Shown piece after piece: positions 1 to 8,878 of a stretch of DNA of 64,000 nucleotides. How positions within the stretch are numbered: position 1 is the stretch's first letter; the number at the start of each line of letters is the position of its first letter. The stretch covers positions 186,001 through 250,000 of the forward strand of contig CAVZYN010000002.1 of assembly GCA_963779515.1 (NCBI GenBank), in the 5' to 3' direction. The DNA is from CAVZYN01 sp963779515. Lineage in GTDB: Bacteria; Pseudomonadota; Alphaproteobacteria; Rhizobiales; Hyphomicrobiaceae. A program made the position numbers and the translations under genes. The notes under the pieces are model-generated. The model saw only the letters and a list, made by a program, of their open reading frames with translations, ran no database searches and was not told the DNA's origin.

Positions 1-14
1 GTCGCGTTGTTCCA

Positions 15-1344
15 TCACGTCCGGTGGTAGGGGCCGCGAAGCAGTTGGATCTGCGCGCTCACGGCTCGCGTGTGCTGGAGCAGAAATGCACTGACGTCGC
101 CAAGCTGATCGGGTGTATGCAGCGCCGCGTAGGTCCCTTCCCATGCCCAGCTGAGGATGAACTCAGGGTGCCGGTCATCGGTTCCATTGAGGACGCGTTC
201 GTACGCGGCTTGCGTCAGACGCCCTTCGCCCAACCGCGCGATGATGCGTTCGAGGGCGAGGATGTTGGCGTAACCGGCCTGGCGAAAGTCCAAACGGTCC
301 GTCATGGGTGCATCGAGATGTGCCGCTTGCAGGAGGCGCGCCGCTTCGCCGAAGCGCGCCGTGGCGTTGAGGATGCGAACGGCCGTCAGCGCGAAAAGCG
401 ATTGGTCGGGGTCTCCGGTCGCTTCTGGGAAATGGACGAACCCGGCTTGGGCCTGCTCCAGCACGGTCCCTTCGTACTTGGTGACATGATGATCGCCGTA
501 AAGGTCCGAGAGCCGGAATTGTTCGACGAAGGCCGCGTAAGTTCCGGTGATGCGCCCGTCCCAGACGAGATGCTGCAGATGCCCGATCGTCTCGGCATAG
601 TCCCGGTTATGATCATGGAAGTCAGATCCGATGCGGTTGCCCCACTCCTCTTCCGAGATTTGCTCCGCCTTGCGGGTTCGTTCCAAGCGTCGCGGCAGTA
701 AGCCAGCCACCTTCCCAGCGGACGTAGTCTCCAGGCTCCAACGTGGCATTCTGGGCAACGAACAAGAGCAGCAATGCCAACCGGGATTCGAGCGTCTTGC
801 GCAGCTTTCCTAATGCGGCGTTCGTCAGCGCTCGTTTGGGATCGACGATGTTGCGGATATCTTTGGCGGGTTGCTCGCTGCCGAAGGGCCGCTTGGGATT
901 GATGCCGCCGCGCCAGCGATAGGCCGCTTGCCACAAGGCCAAGTCGTTGGCCGACGCTTCGAACGGACTGTCTTGGCGTGACCTCAAGAGCGTCGTGGTG
1001 GCCGGGTCGGGCATTCCGTCGAGCAGCGCCTCGATCGTCTCGTCCGTGATGGTGCGATCCGAAAAAGGATTGCGCAGAGTGCCCTTGAGTGTCGAGAGCG
1101 TCGCAAGATTGAGAAACAATTCGGCGGCGGTCGTCAGTTCATCGTCACGATCAGAATGGAGCTGGCCGTCGCGATCCGCCAGCATCGCCGCGCCGCTTTC
1201 GCCGGTGTCCCAACCGACAAGGCTCCGCCTGATCGCTTCCCGGTGAGCGGCGGTGAATGTGATGCTGGCAGCCCCGTCGAGCCGTTGCGGCCAGCGCCAT
1301 GGCGCCGTTGGTGGTCCCGAGTCTTCGGTGGATTTTCGCCCCAT
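15..1344 (-). CDS. Conserved hypothetical protein, one frameshift
   Basis: I do not recognise this family. Translation from the ATG at 1344 gives about 440 residues if two frames are joined: one covers roughly 1344-690, the other 690-15. The switch falls at about 683-687, where the coding strand reads CTTGGAACG; dropping one T restores the reading T-L-E-R-T-R-K. The protein is soluble, mostly alpha-helical in composition, with no signal peptide or membrane segment. The middle has a D-x-E-L-rich stretch and a Trp-rich segment (ALWQAAYRWRGG). The start lies one base past the uvrB stop (1346-1348), so it is probably the distal gene of a uvrB transcript. Function unknown; the frameshift is probably a sequence error. 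Confidence 0.55.
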
Positions 1345-1345
1345 T

Positions 1346-4036
1346 CTACATCCCCGGCCGGCCGGTTTTCTTGGGGCGGCCGCGGCGCTTGCCTTTGTCA
1401 ATCTTGGCGTCGGGCATCTCGATGCGGCGCGTGTCGGGTTTCGGCGGCAGCGGTTTTGCCACCGGCACCTCGGTGCGGCCGACGGTCATTTCGTCGAGTG
1501 TTGGCTTGCGAATGCGGGATACCCCTCCCGATGGCGGGGAGGAGGTTCGGGGCAAGTTGGCGGCGGCGCCATACTTCTTCGCGCCTTGGAAGGCGCCGGC
1601 GCGATCTTCGACATCGGTTTGGCGGGCGAGCGGGTCTTCGGCGATGGCGAGTTCGGTTTCGCGCAGGCGCTTGACCTCGTCGCGCAGCCGCGCCGCGGTC
1701 TCGAACTCGAGATCGGCGGCGGCTTCGCGCATGCGCTTTTCCATGCCGGCGATGACGGCCTGCAAGTTGTGGCCGACGGGCACGCTGCCTTCGGCGAGGC
1801 CGGCGTCGACGGTGACGTGGTCCTGCTCGTAGACCGACGCCATCACATCGTGGATGTTCTTCTTGATGCTTTCCGGCGTGATGCCATTCGCCGTGTTCCA
1901 CGCCACTTGCTTGGTCCGGCGCCGATCCGTCTCCGCGATCGCGCGCTCCAGCGAGCCGGTCATTTGATCGGCGTAGAGCAGCACCTTGCCCTCGACATTG
2001 CGCGCGGCGCGGCCGATGGTCTGGACCAGCGAGGTTTCGGAGCGGAGAAAACCTTCCTTGTCGGCGTCGAGGATCGCGACGAGCGCGCATTCGGGGATGT
2101 CGAGGCCTTCGCGCAGCAGGTTGATGCCGATCAGCACGTCGAAGGCGCCGAGCCGCAGGTCGCGAATGATCTCGATGCGCTCCAGGGTCTCGATGTCGGA
2201 ATGCATGTAGCGCACGCGAATACCGCTCTCGTGCATGTATTCGGTGAGATCCTCGGCCATGCGCTTGGTCAGCACGGTGACGAGCGTGCGGAAGCCCTTC
2301 TTCGACACTTGGCGCACTTCGTCGAGCAGATCGTCGACCTGGGTCTTGGCGGGGCGGATTTCGCACGGAGGGTCGATCAGCCCGGTTGGCCGGATGACTT
2401 GCTCGACGAACGTGCCGCCCGATTGCTCCAGTTCCCAGCCGCCCGGCGTCGCGGAGACGTAGACCGTCTGCGGCCGCATGGCGTTCCACTCCTCGAACCG
2501 CATCGGCCGGTTATCGATGCACGACGGCAGGCGGAAGCCGTATTCGGCGAGCGTCGCCTTGCGCCGATAGTCGCCGCGGAACATGCCGCCGATCTGGGGC
2601 ACGGTGACGTGGCTTTCGTCGGCGAAGACGAGCGCGTTGTCGGGGAGATACTCGAACAGCGTCGGGGGCGGATCGCCGGGGCGGCGGCCGGTCAGATAGC
2701 GCGAGTAGTTCTCGATGCCGGCGCAGGAGCCCGTCGCCTCCATCATTTCCATGTCGAACAGGGTGCGCTGCTCGAGCCGCTGCGCCTCCAACAGTTTGCC
2801 GTTGGCGTACATTTCCTCGAGCCGCTGCTTCAGCTCGATCTTGATTTGCTTGATCGCCTGCTGCAGCGTCGGTTTTGGCGTCACATAGTGCGAATTGGCA
2901 TAGACCTTGACGAGCTTCAGGTCGTCGGTCTTCTGGCCGGTCAGCGGATCGAATTCGGTGATGCTCTCGAGTTCGTCGCCGAACAGGGAGAAGCGCCAGG
3001 CGCGATCTTCCAAATGCGCCGGGAAGAGTTCGATCGAGTCGCCACGGGCGCGGAATGCGCCGCGCTGGAAGTTGGCGTCGTTGCGCCGGTAATGCAGCGC
3101 GACGAAATCGGCGAGCAGCTGGTCGCGAGAAATGCGTTCGCCGACCTCAACCTTGAAGGTCATGGCGGTATAGGTCTCGACCGAGCCGATGCCGTAGATG
3201 CACGAGACCGAGGCGACGATGATGACGTCGTCGCGCTCAAGCAACGAGCGCGTGGCGGCGTGGCGCATGCGGTCGATCTGCTCGTTCACCGACGCTTCTT
3301 TTTCGATGTAGGTATCGGTGCGCGGAACGTAAGCCTCGGGTTGGTAGTAGTCGTAATAGGAGACGAAGTACTCGACGGCGTTGTTCGGGAAGAAGCTCTT
3401 GAACTCGCCGTAAAGCTGGGCGGCCAGCGTCTTGTTGGGCGCCAGCACGAGGGCGGGGCGCTGGGTTTGCTCGATGATGTGGGCGACGGTGAACGTCTTG
3501 CCCGACCCGGTGACGCCGAGCAGCACCTGGTTCTGTTCGTTCTTGCGCACGCCCTCGACCAATTCCTTGATCGCGGTCGGCTGATCGCCCTTGGGGGTAT
3601 AGTCCGAGACCAGCTTGAACGGGATACCGCCTTCGCTCTTCTCGGGGCGCGGCGGGCGATGCGGGACGAAGTCGATGTCGATGCCGGCGACCAGCGGATG
3701 CGAGGCCATCATCGGCTGCTGCGCGATCAGACTTTTCGCGCGGTCGGAGCGTTCGTGCGGCTTGGCCAGCAGCGCGTCCAGCGTGGCCGAGGGTGAGAAG
3801 TCCTCGGGGCGCGGCGAGACGCGGCGCAGGGCGGGAAGTGTCGGCAATCCGCCGCCATCCCGTGCCGCAGGGCCTGGAGCGGCAGGCGCTGGACCGGAGG
3901 CGGCGTAAAAAGATTGCGGGGCCTCGCCAAAACCGGGTGTTCCCGCCGACGTTTCGGCCGGTGGTGGCTGCGGTTTGCCAGATTTCCCACGCGAGGGGCG
4001 GAGTTTGGGCGTCGTGTCTTTGGGTTGTCGGGGCAT
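1346..4036 (-). CDS. uvrB: UvrB, excinuclease ABC subunit B
   Basis: UvrB is the damage-verifying helicase-like subunit of nucleotide excision repair; UvrA loads it and UvrC cuts next to it. The 896 residues contain Walker A GVTGSGKT at about 174-181, the Tyr-rich beta-hairpin (YYDYYQPEAYVPRTDTYIEKE, about 227-247), helicase motif QTIGRAARN, and a C-terminal UVR domain (MEKRMREAAADLEFETAARLRDEVKRL region). Most UvrB proteins have about 670 residues. Here there is a Pro/Ala-rich N-terminal extension of about 135 residues before the conserved start (FKLVSDYTPKGDQP) and a basic tail of about 80 residues. Such extensions are known in alphaproteobacterial UvrB. No LexA box of the alphaproteobacterial GTTC-N7-GTTC/GAAC-N7-GAAC form was found in the 158-base upstream gap. 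Confidence 0.97.
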   Translation of the reverse strand: MPRQPKDTTPKLRPSRGKSGKPQPPPAETSAGTPGFGEAPQSFYAASGPAPAAPGPAARDGGGLPTLPALRRVSPRPEDFSPSATLDALLAKPHERSDRAKSLIAQQPMMASHPLVAGIDIDFVPHRPPRPEKSEGGIPFKLVSDYTPKGDQPTAIKELVEGVRKNEQNQVLLGVTGSGKTFTVAHIIEQTQRPALVLAPNKTLAAQLYGEFKSFFPNNAVEYFVSYYDYYQPEAYVPRTDTYIEKEASVNEQIDRMRHAATRSLLERDDVIIVASVSCIYGIGSVETYTAMTFKVEVGERISRDQLLADFVALHYRRNDANFQRGAFRARGDSIELFPAHLEDRAWRFSLFGDELESITEFDPLTGQKTDDLKLVKVYANSHYVTPKPTLQQAIKQIKIELKQRLEEMYANGKLLEAQRLEQRTLFDMEMMEATGSCAGIENYSRYLTGRRPGDPPPTLFEYLPDNALVFADESHVTVPQIGGMFRGDYRRKATLAEYGFRLPSCIDNRPMRFEEWNAMRPQTVYVSATPGGWELEQSGGTFVEQVIRPTGLIDPPCEIRPAKTQVDDLLDEVRQVSKKGFRTLVTVLTKRMAEDLTEYMHESGIRVRYMHSDIETLERIEIIRDLRLGAFDVLIGINLLREGLDIPECALVAILDADKEGFLRSETSLVQTIGRAARNVEGKVLLYADQMTGSLERAIAETDRRRTKQVAWNTANGITPESIKKNIHDVMASVYEQDHVTVDAGLAEGSVPVGHNLQAVIAGMEKRMREAAADLEFETAARLRDEVKRLRETELAIAEDPLARQTDVEDRAGAFQGAKKYGAAANLPRTSSPPSGGVSRIRKPTLDEMTVGRTEVPVAKPLPPKPDTRRIEMPDAKIDKGKRRGRPKKTGRPGM

Positions 4037-4194
4037 GGGCGAAATATGGCCCGGATAGCCAGCCGGATCAAACAGTCTGCGGCGTTTGGCGTGGAATACG
4101 GCCGCTTATCACCACAAGAGCACCGCATTTTCAGCGAATCATGCGAGCTGATTCTCAGTCGATATGGTCCATGCGAACTTTAGGGATTTGCCCC

Positions 4195-4797
4195 ATGCGC
4201 CACACGCTTGCGCTGTCATTTGCTGCCGCTCTCATTGCCGTCACACCAGTTGCGTTTTCGCAGACCGCCTTGCCGACCGCGCCGCCCGTCGCCGCCAAGG
4301 TCGAGCCCGTGGTTCCCGCCAAGCCGGCCGTTGCCGTGAACCCGGTTGATGCGGCAAAGGCTGCAAAGGTGGCGAAGAAAACAGCGGCGCCCGCGAAACC
4401 GGCCGTGGCGCCCGCGAGCCCCAAGACCGCTGCTCCGGCAGTGGCGGCTGTGAAGACGCCGGCCGCTCCAGGGGCGGGTGCGCCTGCCGCGGCGCCGGTG
4501 GTTGCGAAAGCACTGCCGCCGCCGATCGATTCGAAGCCGGTCGCCGGTGTGGCGGCCCCGGCCAAGCCCGCTGTTGCTGTTGCCGCGAAACCTGCAGTAC
4601 CGGCCGCCGCCGCGAAGACCGCCAAGGCGGCGGCCGCGAAGACTGTCGTGGGCAAGACGGCTGCGGTGTCCGTGGCGCCCGCTCCGGCGACGCCGCCGGG
4701 AAAGACTTCGCGTGAATGCTCGGATGCGGCGACAGAGAAAGATCTGCGCGGGCCGGATCGCACGGCGTTCTACAAGAGCTGCGTTGGCGGGAAGTAG
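4195..4797 (+). CDS. Secreted Ala/Pro/Lys-rich protein with C-terminal PsiF repeat
   Basis: The ATG at 4195 gives 200 residues. An N-terminal signal peptide (RHTLALSFAAALIAVTPVAFSQ) suggests export to the periplasm. The middle 140 residues are low-complexity Ala/Pro/Val/Lys with repeated AKPAVA-like units. The last 30 residues match the PsiF repeat: Cys, A-x-x-K-x-L-x-G-x-x-R-x-x-F-x-x-x-C. PsiF was named as a phosphate-starvation-inducible protein of E. coli, and its biochemical role is unknown. The longer open frame upstream is not needed, because the signal peptide starts at this Met. It is divergent from uvrB. The linker composition resembles that of the protein at 36989-37933. Confidence 0.75.
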   Translation: MRHTLALSFAAALIAVTPVAFSQTALPTAPPVAAKVEPVVPAKPAVAVNPVDAAKAAKVAKKTAAPAKPAVAPASPKTAAPAVAAVKTPAAPGAGAPAAAPVVAKALPPPIDSKPVAGVAAPAKPAVAVAAKPAVPAAAAKTAKAAAAKTVVGKTAAVSVAPAPATPPGKTSRECSDAATEKDLRGPDRTAFYKSCVGGK

Positions 4798-4901
4798 TTT
4801 GGGTCGAGCGCCCTTGGCGTCGATGACCCAACAACTTTCCTTCGCGCCATCGTGGAGCGATGCTCCGCATCGACGCTCGACGCCAACCTACATCCGGCCG
4901 G

Positions 4902-5747
4902 TCACCGCAACCGCACGAGCACCATGCCGGCCATGACGACGGCGGCGGCGACGAGGCGGGCCGGCATGATCGGCTCGCGCAGGAACACGATGCCGATCAG
5001 CGCCGCGAACAGCACGCTGGTTTCGCGCAGCGCCGCCACCAAGGCGATCGGCGCCTTGGTCATGGCCCAAATCGCGATGCCGTAGGCGACCATCGAGAGT
5101 GTGCCGCCGACCGTCACGAGCAGCCAGGATTTGCGGAAGTCGTCGTTGATCGTGCGGCCCCATTTCCAAAGCCCGAAGACCGTCATCATCAGGCCGTCGA
5201 GAACGAACAGCCAGACGATATACGCCGACGGGTTCGCCGAGACGCGGCCGCCTTTGCCGTCGACGAGCGTGTAGGCCGCGATGGTCGCTGCCGTCAGCAG
5301 CGCGAAGCCAACCGCGCGCACGTCGATCGTCTCGCCGGCGCGGCCGCCTTTCAGCGACAACATCATGATGCCGGCGGCGAGCACGGCGATGCCAAGCATG
5401 CCGATGCCGCCGATGTTCTCGCCGAACAGGACCGTCGCGCCGGCAGCTGTCAGCAGCGGCGCCGAGCCGCGGGCGATCGGATAGACTTGGCCGAGGTCGC
5501 CGGTGCGATAGGCTTCGCCGAGGGCGAGATAGTAGACGAGGTGCAACGCCAGAGACGCGACAATGTAAATCCAGGCGCCGGAGGTGGGCAGATCCACGAA
5601 CGGCAGGATCGGCAGCGTGGCGAGGCCCGCGCCGATGGAGATCAGGGTGATCGCCTTCAGCGGCTCGAGATTGAGCTTCAGCATCGCATTCCACGACGCG
5701 TGGAACGCGGCGGCCAGCAGCACCGCGAAGAAGACGTGCGTTTCCAT
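4902..5747 (-). CDS. EamA/DMT-family permease
   Basis: This is a 281-residue inner-membrane protein with about ten hydrophobic helices arranged as two EamA repeats (roughly residues 1-135 and 145-281). That is the drug/metabolite transporter layout, usually exporting amino acids or other small metabolites. The N-terminal half carries the typical short first helix with the HASWNAMLK motif. The start lies 12 bases after the stop of the FAD oxidoreductase/GcvT gene (5760) on the same strand, so the two probably share a transcript and the substrate may relate to methylated glycine metabolism. The substrate cannot be read from the sequence. Confidence 0.9.
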   Translation of the reverse strand: METHVFFAVLLAAAFHASWNAMLKLNLEPLKAITLISIGAGLATLPILPFVDLPTSGAWIYIVASLALHLVYYLALGEAYRTGDLGQVYPIARGSAPLLTAAGATVLFGENIGGIGMLGIAVLAAGIMMLSLKGGRAGETIDVRAVGFALLTAATIAAYTLVDGKGGRVSANPSAYIVWLFVLDGLMMTVFGLWKWGRTINDDFRKSWLLVTVGGTLSMVAYGIAIWAMTKAPIALVAALRETSVLFAALIGIVFLREPIMPARLVAAAVVMAGMVLVRLR

Positions 5748-5759
5748 TGCTTTTGCCGC

Positions 5760-8214
5760 TCAAGCCTTGATGCGGGCGTTGGAGGGATCGTAGGGCGCTT
5801 TGAGGCTCGCCGTCACGGGTACGCGGACGCCCGCGATGTCGATCTCCACAGTTTGGCGCGCGAGCGTTGCGTCCGACATCACTGCGCCGCCCGTGTTGAC
5901 CAAGGCCAGCATGACGACGCGATCCAAAGCCGCGCCGAAGCCGGCCGACGTCACGTCGCCTGCTGGTTTGCCGTCGATCAGAACGAGTTCGCCGCCATGC
6001 GCGAGCGGCGCGGCGGAGTCTTTGGCGACTAGAGAGATCACGCGCCGCTTGGGTGGCTGAAGTTTCGCCATTGACAAGGCCGTCTTGCCGATGAAGTCCG
6101 TAGCTTTGTCCAAGCGCACCGCGAAACCGAGACCGGCCTCATAGGGTGTGATGTCGGGCGTCAGCTCGCGGCCCCAGGCGCGATAGCCCTTCTCGAGCCG
6201 CAGGCCTTCGAGCGCGTAGTAGCCCGCATCTTTCAGGCCGACGTCCGCACTTGCGGCCATCAGCGTGTCGTAGACAGAGGTCGTGAACTCGGAGGGCACA
6301 TAGAGTTCCCAGCCGAGTTCGCCGACGTAGGTGCGCCGGCAGCCCCAAGCGGTGGCGTGGCCGATGGCGATTTGGCGCACGGCGGCGAATGGGAATGTCG
6401 GCGTTGGCGAGCGGCGTGCGGCTCACGCGCTGCAACAGCTCGCGCGACTTTGGCCCCATCAGCGCGAGTACGGAATAGGCCGATGTCACATCGGTCAGCG
6501 TCGCGCGTGCGTCGCCGCGCATGTTGCGGCGGATCCAGTCGGCGTCGCGCGTGGCTTGCGCCGTGCCGGTCAGGACCAGGAATTCCTGCGCGGAGAGCCG
6601 CGTGATGGTGACGTCGCTTTCGTAGCCGCCGCGCGCATTGAGGAGACCCGTGTAGACACTCGCACCAACTGCCACCTTTACATCGTTGGCGGCAAGGCGA
6701 TCCAACTCGGCTTCGGCGTCTGGCCCTTGCAACAGGAGTTTGGCGAAAGACGTCATATCGAAGAGGGCAACGGCGTTGCGCGCGGCGCGTTGCTCAGCGA
6801 GGTGCCATGGGAACCAATTCTGGCGATCCCAGCCGTAATCGATCACGCGGCTCGCGCCTTTCGGTGCGAACACGTTCGGGCGCTCCCAGCCCATTTTCGA
6901 ACCCCAGATCGCGCCCTTGGCGTCGAGGCGATCGAACAGCGGCGAACGCCGGAAGGGGCGCGCGGATTCGAGTTCGCGGTTCGGCCACGGCATCATGTAG
7001 TGCAGGCCGAGCACCTCGCTGACGCGATGCTCCAGCCACGCACCGTTGACGTTGAAGGCGCCGAAGCGGCGCACATCGACCGGCCACAGATCCATCTGCG
7101 GTTCGCCCTTGTCGATCCACTCGGCGAGCGCCATGCCGGCTCCGCCGGAACTCGCGATCCCCATGGAGTTGAAGCCGCCCGCGACGAAGAGCCCGCGCAG
7201 GCCTGGTGCCTCGCCCATGATGTAATTGTTGTCGGCGGTGAAGCTTTCCGGTCCGTTGATGAACTGCTTCACTTCTGCTGTTTCCAACGCCGGGACGCGC
7301 TGGATCGCGTTCTGCATCAGGATCTCGAACTGATCCCAATCGTCGGGCAGCAGCTGGAACTCGAACGGGTCAGGGATGCCGGACATGCCCCAGGGTTTGG
7401 CCTTGGGTTCAAAACCGCCCATCAGCAGACCGCCGACCTCTTCCTTGAAGTAGATGTAGCCGTCGGGATCGCGCAGGCACGGCAGGTTGGTGTCGACGCC
7501 GGGGATCTGTTTGGTGACGATGTACATGTGCTCGCAGGCATGCAGCGGCATGGCGACGCCGGCGCTTTGCGCCAGGGCGCGCGACCACATTCCGCCGGCG
7601 ATGACGACGACGTCCGCCGTGATCGCGCCCGTCGCGGTCTTGACGCCGCGCACGCGCTCGCCCGCGAGATCGATGCCGGTGACTTTGGTGCCTTCGAAGA
7701 TCTTGACGCCGCGTTGCCGCGCGCCTTTGGCGAGCGCTTGCGTGATGTCTGCCGGATTGGCCTTGCCGTCGCCCGGCAGCCAGACCGCGCCGACGAGATC
7801 ATCGGTGCGCATGACCGGAAATTTATCTCCGGCTTGTTTCGCGGTGAGCATCTCGCAGGCGACGCCTTGCGCTTGCGCGGATGCCGCAACGCGCTTCAGC
7901 AATGTCATCCGATCCTGTGTGCGCGCGACCGTCAGGGAACCGCAGCGCTTCCAGCCGGTCGCCTGTCCCGTCTCGGCTTCGAGGCTCGCGTAAAGTTCCG
8001 TCGAGTAGCGGATCAGCTTGGTCAAGCTGCTATGTCCGCGCAATTGTCCGACAAGGCCCGCCGCATGCCACGTCGTGCCGCCGGAGAGCCGGCCTTGCTC
8101 GAGTAGAACCACGTCGCGCCAACCGAGCTTCGCCAGGTGATAGGCGATCGAGCAGCCGGCGATGCCGCCGCCGATGATCACGGCGCGGGCGTGCTGGGGA
8201 AGTTGTGTGGTCAT
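5760..8214 (-). CDS. FAD-dependent oxidoreductase with GcvT domain (dimethylglycine/sarcosine dehydrogenase-like), one frameshift
   Basis: Joined across one frameshift this is about 817 residues, the usual length of the DMGDH/SarDH family, which oxidatively demethylates N-methylglycines and passes one-carbon units to tetrahydrofolate. The N-terminal half is a DAO-type FAD domain with AVIIGGGIAGCSIAYHLA (residues 12-29). A TTWHAAGL motif follows, whose His carries covalent flavin in characterised homologues. The C-terminal half is an aminomethyltransferase (GcvT) domain, with RRTYVGELGWELYVP close to its middle. The break is at 6388-6393 (coding strand ATTCCCATTCGCC); removing one base gives I-P-F-A-A-V-R-Q-I-A and restores the domain. 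It is followed directly by the EamA permease. The exact substrate is uncertain. Confidence 0.85.
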
Positions 8215-8228
8215 GGTGTTCCGGAAAT

Positions 8229-8299
8229 GGGGTCAGACCCTGCGGGCCTGACCCCAGGGCGAACTGTGCGATGTGGGTCAGACCCTACGGGTCTGACCC
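8229..8299. repeat. Pair of GGGTCAGACCC hairpins
   Basis: Two near-identical inverted repeats lie 20 bases apart. At 8229-8255 the arms GGGGTCAGACCC and GGGCCTGACCCC flank a 3-base loop (one G-T mismatch). At 8275-8299 the arms GGGTCAGACCC and GGGTCTGACCC are perfect 11-base complements with loop TAC. They sit between NIPSNAP and the oxidoreductase, both on the minus strand. The form is that of REP-like palindromic elements, which are often arranged in pairs and could stabilise or attenuate the transcript. No REP-associated transposase is in the window. Confidence 0.8.
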
Positions 8300-8305
8300 T
8301 TCGCG

Positions 8306-8632
8306 CTACTTCACGCTCGAGAACGCGGTCGGAGCCAGGATCTCGCTGCTGACGTTGGAGAGGATCGGGCCATCCTTCTCGCTCTGCGCGCGTTTATCGA
8401 TCCACTCGGGGTCGGCCTGGAACGCGTTCCAGAGTTTTTCGCGCTGGGCGAGGCTTTCCCAAGCGAGCACATAATAGAGGCGATGATTGTGCGGGCCGAT
8501 AACAGTCGTCCAAAATCCGGCTTGCTTGATGCCGTGGCGCTCCCAGATTTTCAATGTCGCCGTCTCGAACCGTTTCAGCAGGGCCGGCAGCCGGCCTGGA
8601 ATGCAGTCGTAGATCCGCAGTTCGTGAATCAT
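8306..8632 (-). CDS. NIPSNAP family protein
   Basis: This is a 108-residue protein consisting of a single NIPSNAP domain, a dimeric alpha/beta barrel fold. It begins MIHELRIYDCIPGRLPALLKRF and contains the typical G-x-W-x-x-x-x-G-x-x-x-x-x-x-x-Y-V-L-A-W core, here GFWTTVIGPHNHRLYYVLAW. Bacterial NIPSNAP proteins have no agreed biochemical function and are common in catabolic clusters. It lies upstream of the FAD oxidoreductase gene on the same strand, separated by the paired hairpins, and is divergent from the TPP enzyme. Confidence 0.9.
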   Translation of the reverse strand: MIHELRIYDCIPGRLPALLKRFETATLKIWERHGIKQAGFWTTVIGPHNHRLYYVLAWESLAQREKLWNAFQADPEWIDKRAQSEKDGPILSNVSSEILAPTAFSSVK

Positions 8633-8878
8633 TGGGCTTTCTCCAGTCTCGTTTCTATTGCGCTTGTTCGCTCGTTGCTCAGGATGCTTTCATGATCGGC
8701 GCCTGGCGGTCGATCTCCGTTTTGACATAGGTGGCGAGCGCTTAGGTTTTGCCCGCCTCCGCGCGGTCTTGCTTTACGGCATCTTACGCTATGGTATCGG
8801 CATGGAAAGTGGAATGCGGGCGCCATCCGCTGGCCAGCAAGTCAATCAGGTCGCCACCATCTCAGAGAGAGACAACGC

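Noticed and set aside
1253..3796. Open frame of 847 codons on the plus strand, opposite uvrB
   Set aside because: It is the GC-rich shadow of uvrB; composition is His/Arg/Asp-skewed and shows no domain.
4037..4194. LexA operator upstream of uvrB
   Set aside because: No GTTC-N7-GTTC or GAAC-N7-GAAC pair was found in the gap.
6331..8106. Plus-strand open frame of 591 codons opposite the FAD oxidoreductase
   Set aside because: No start context or family; the minus strand encodes conserved FAD and GcvT domains.
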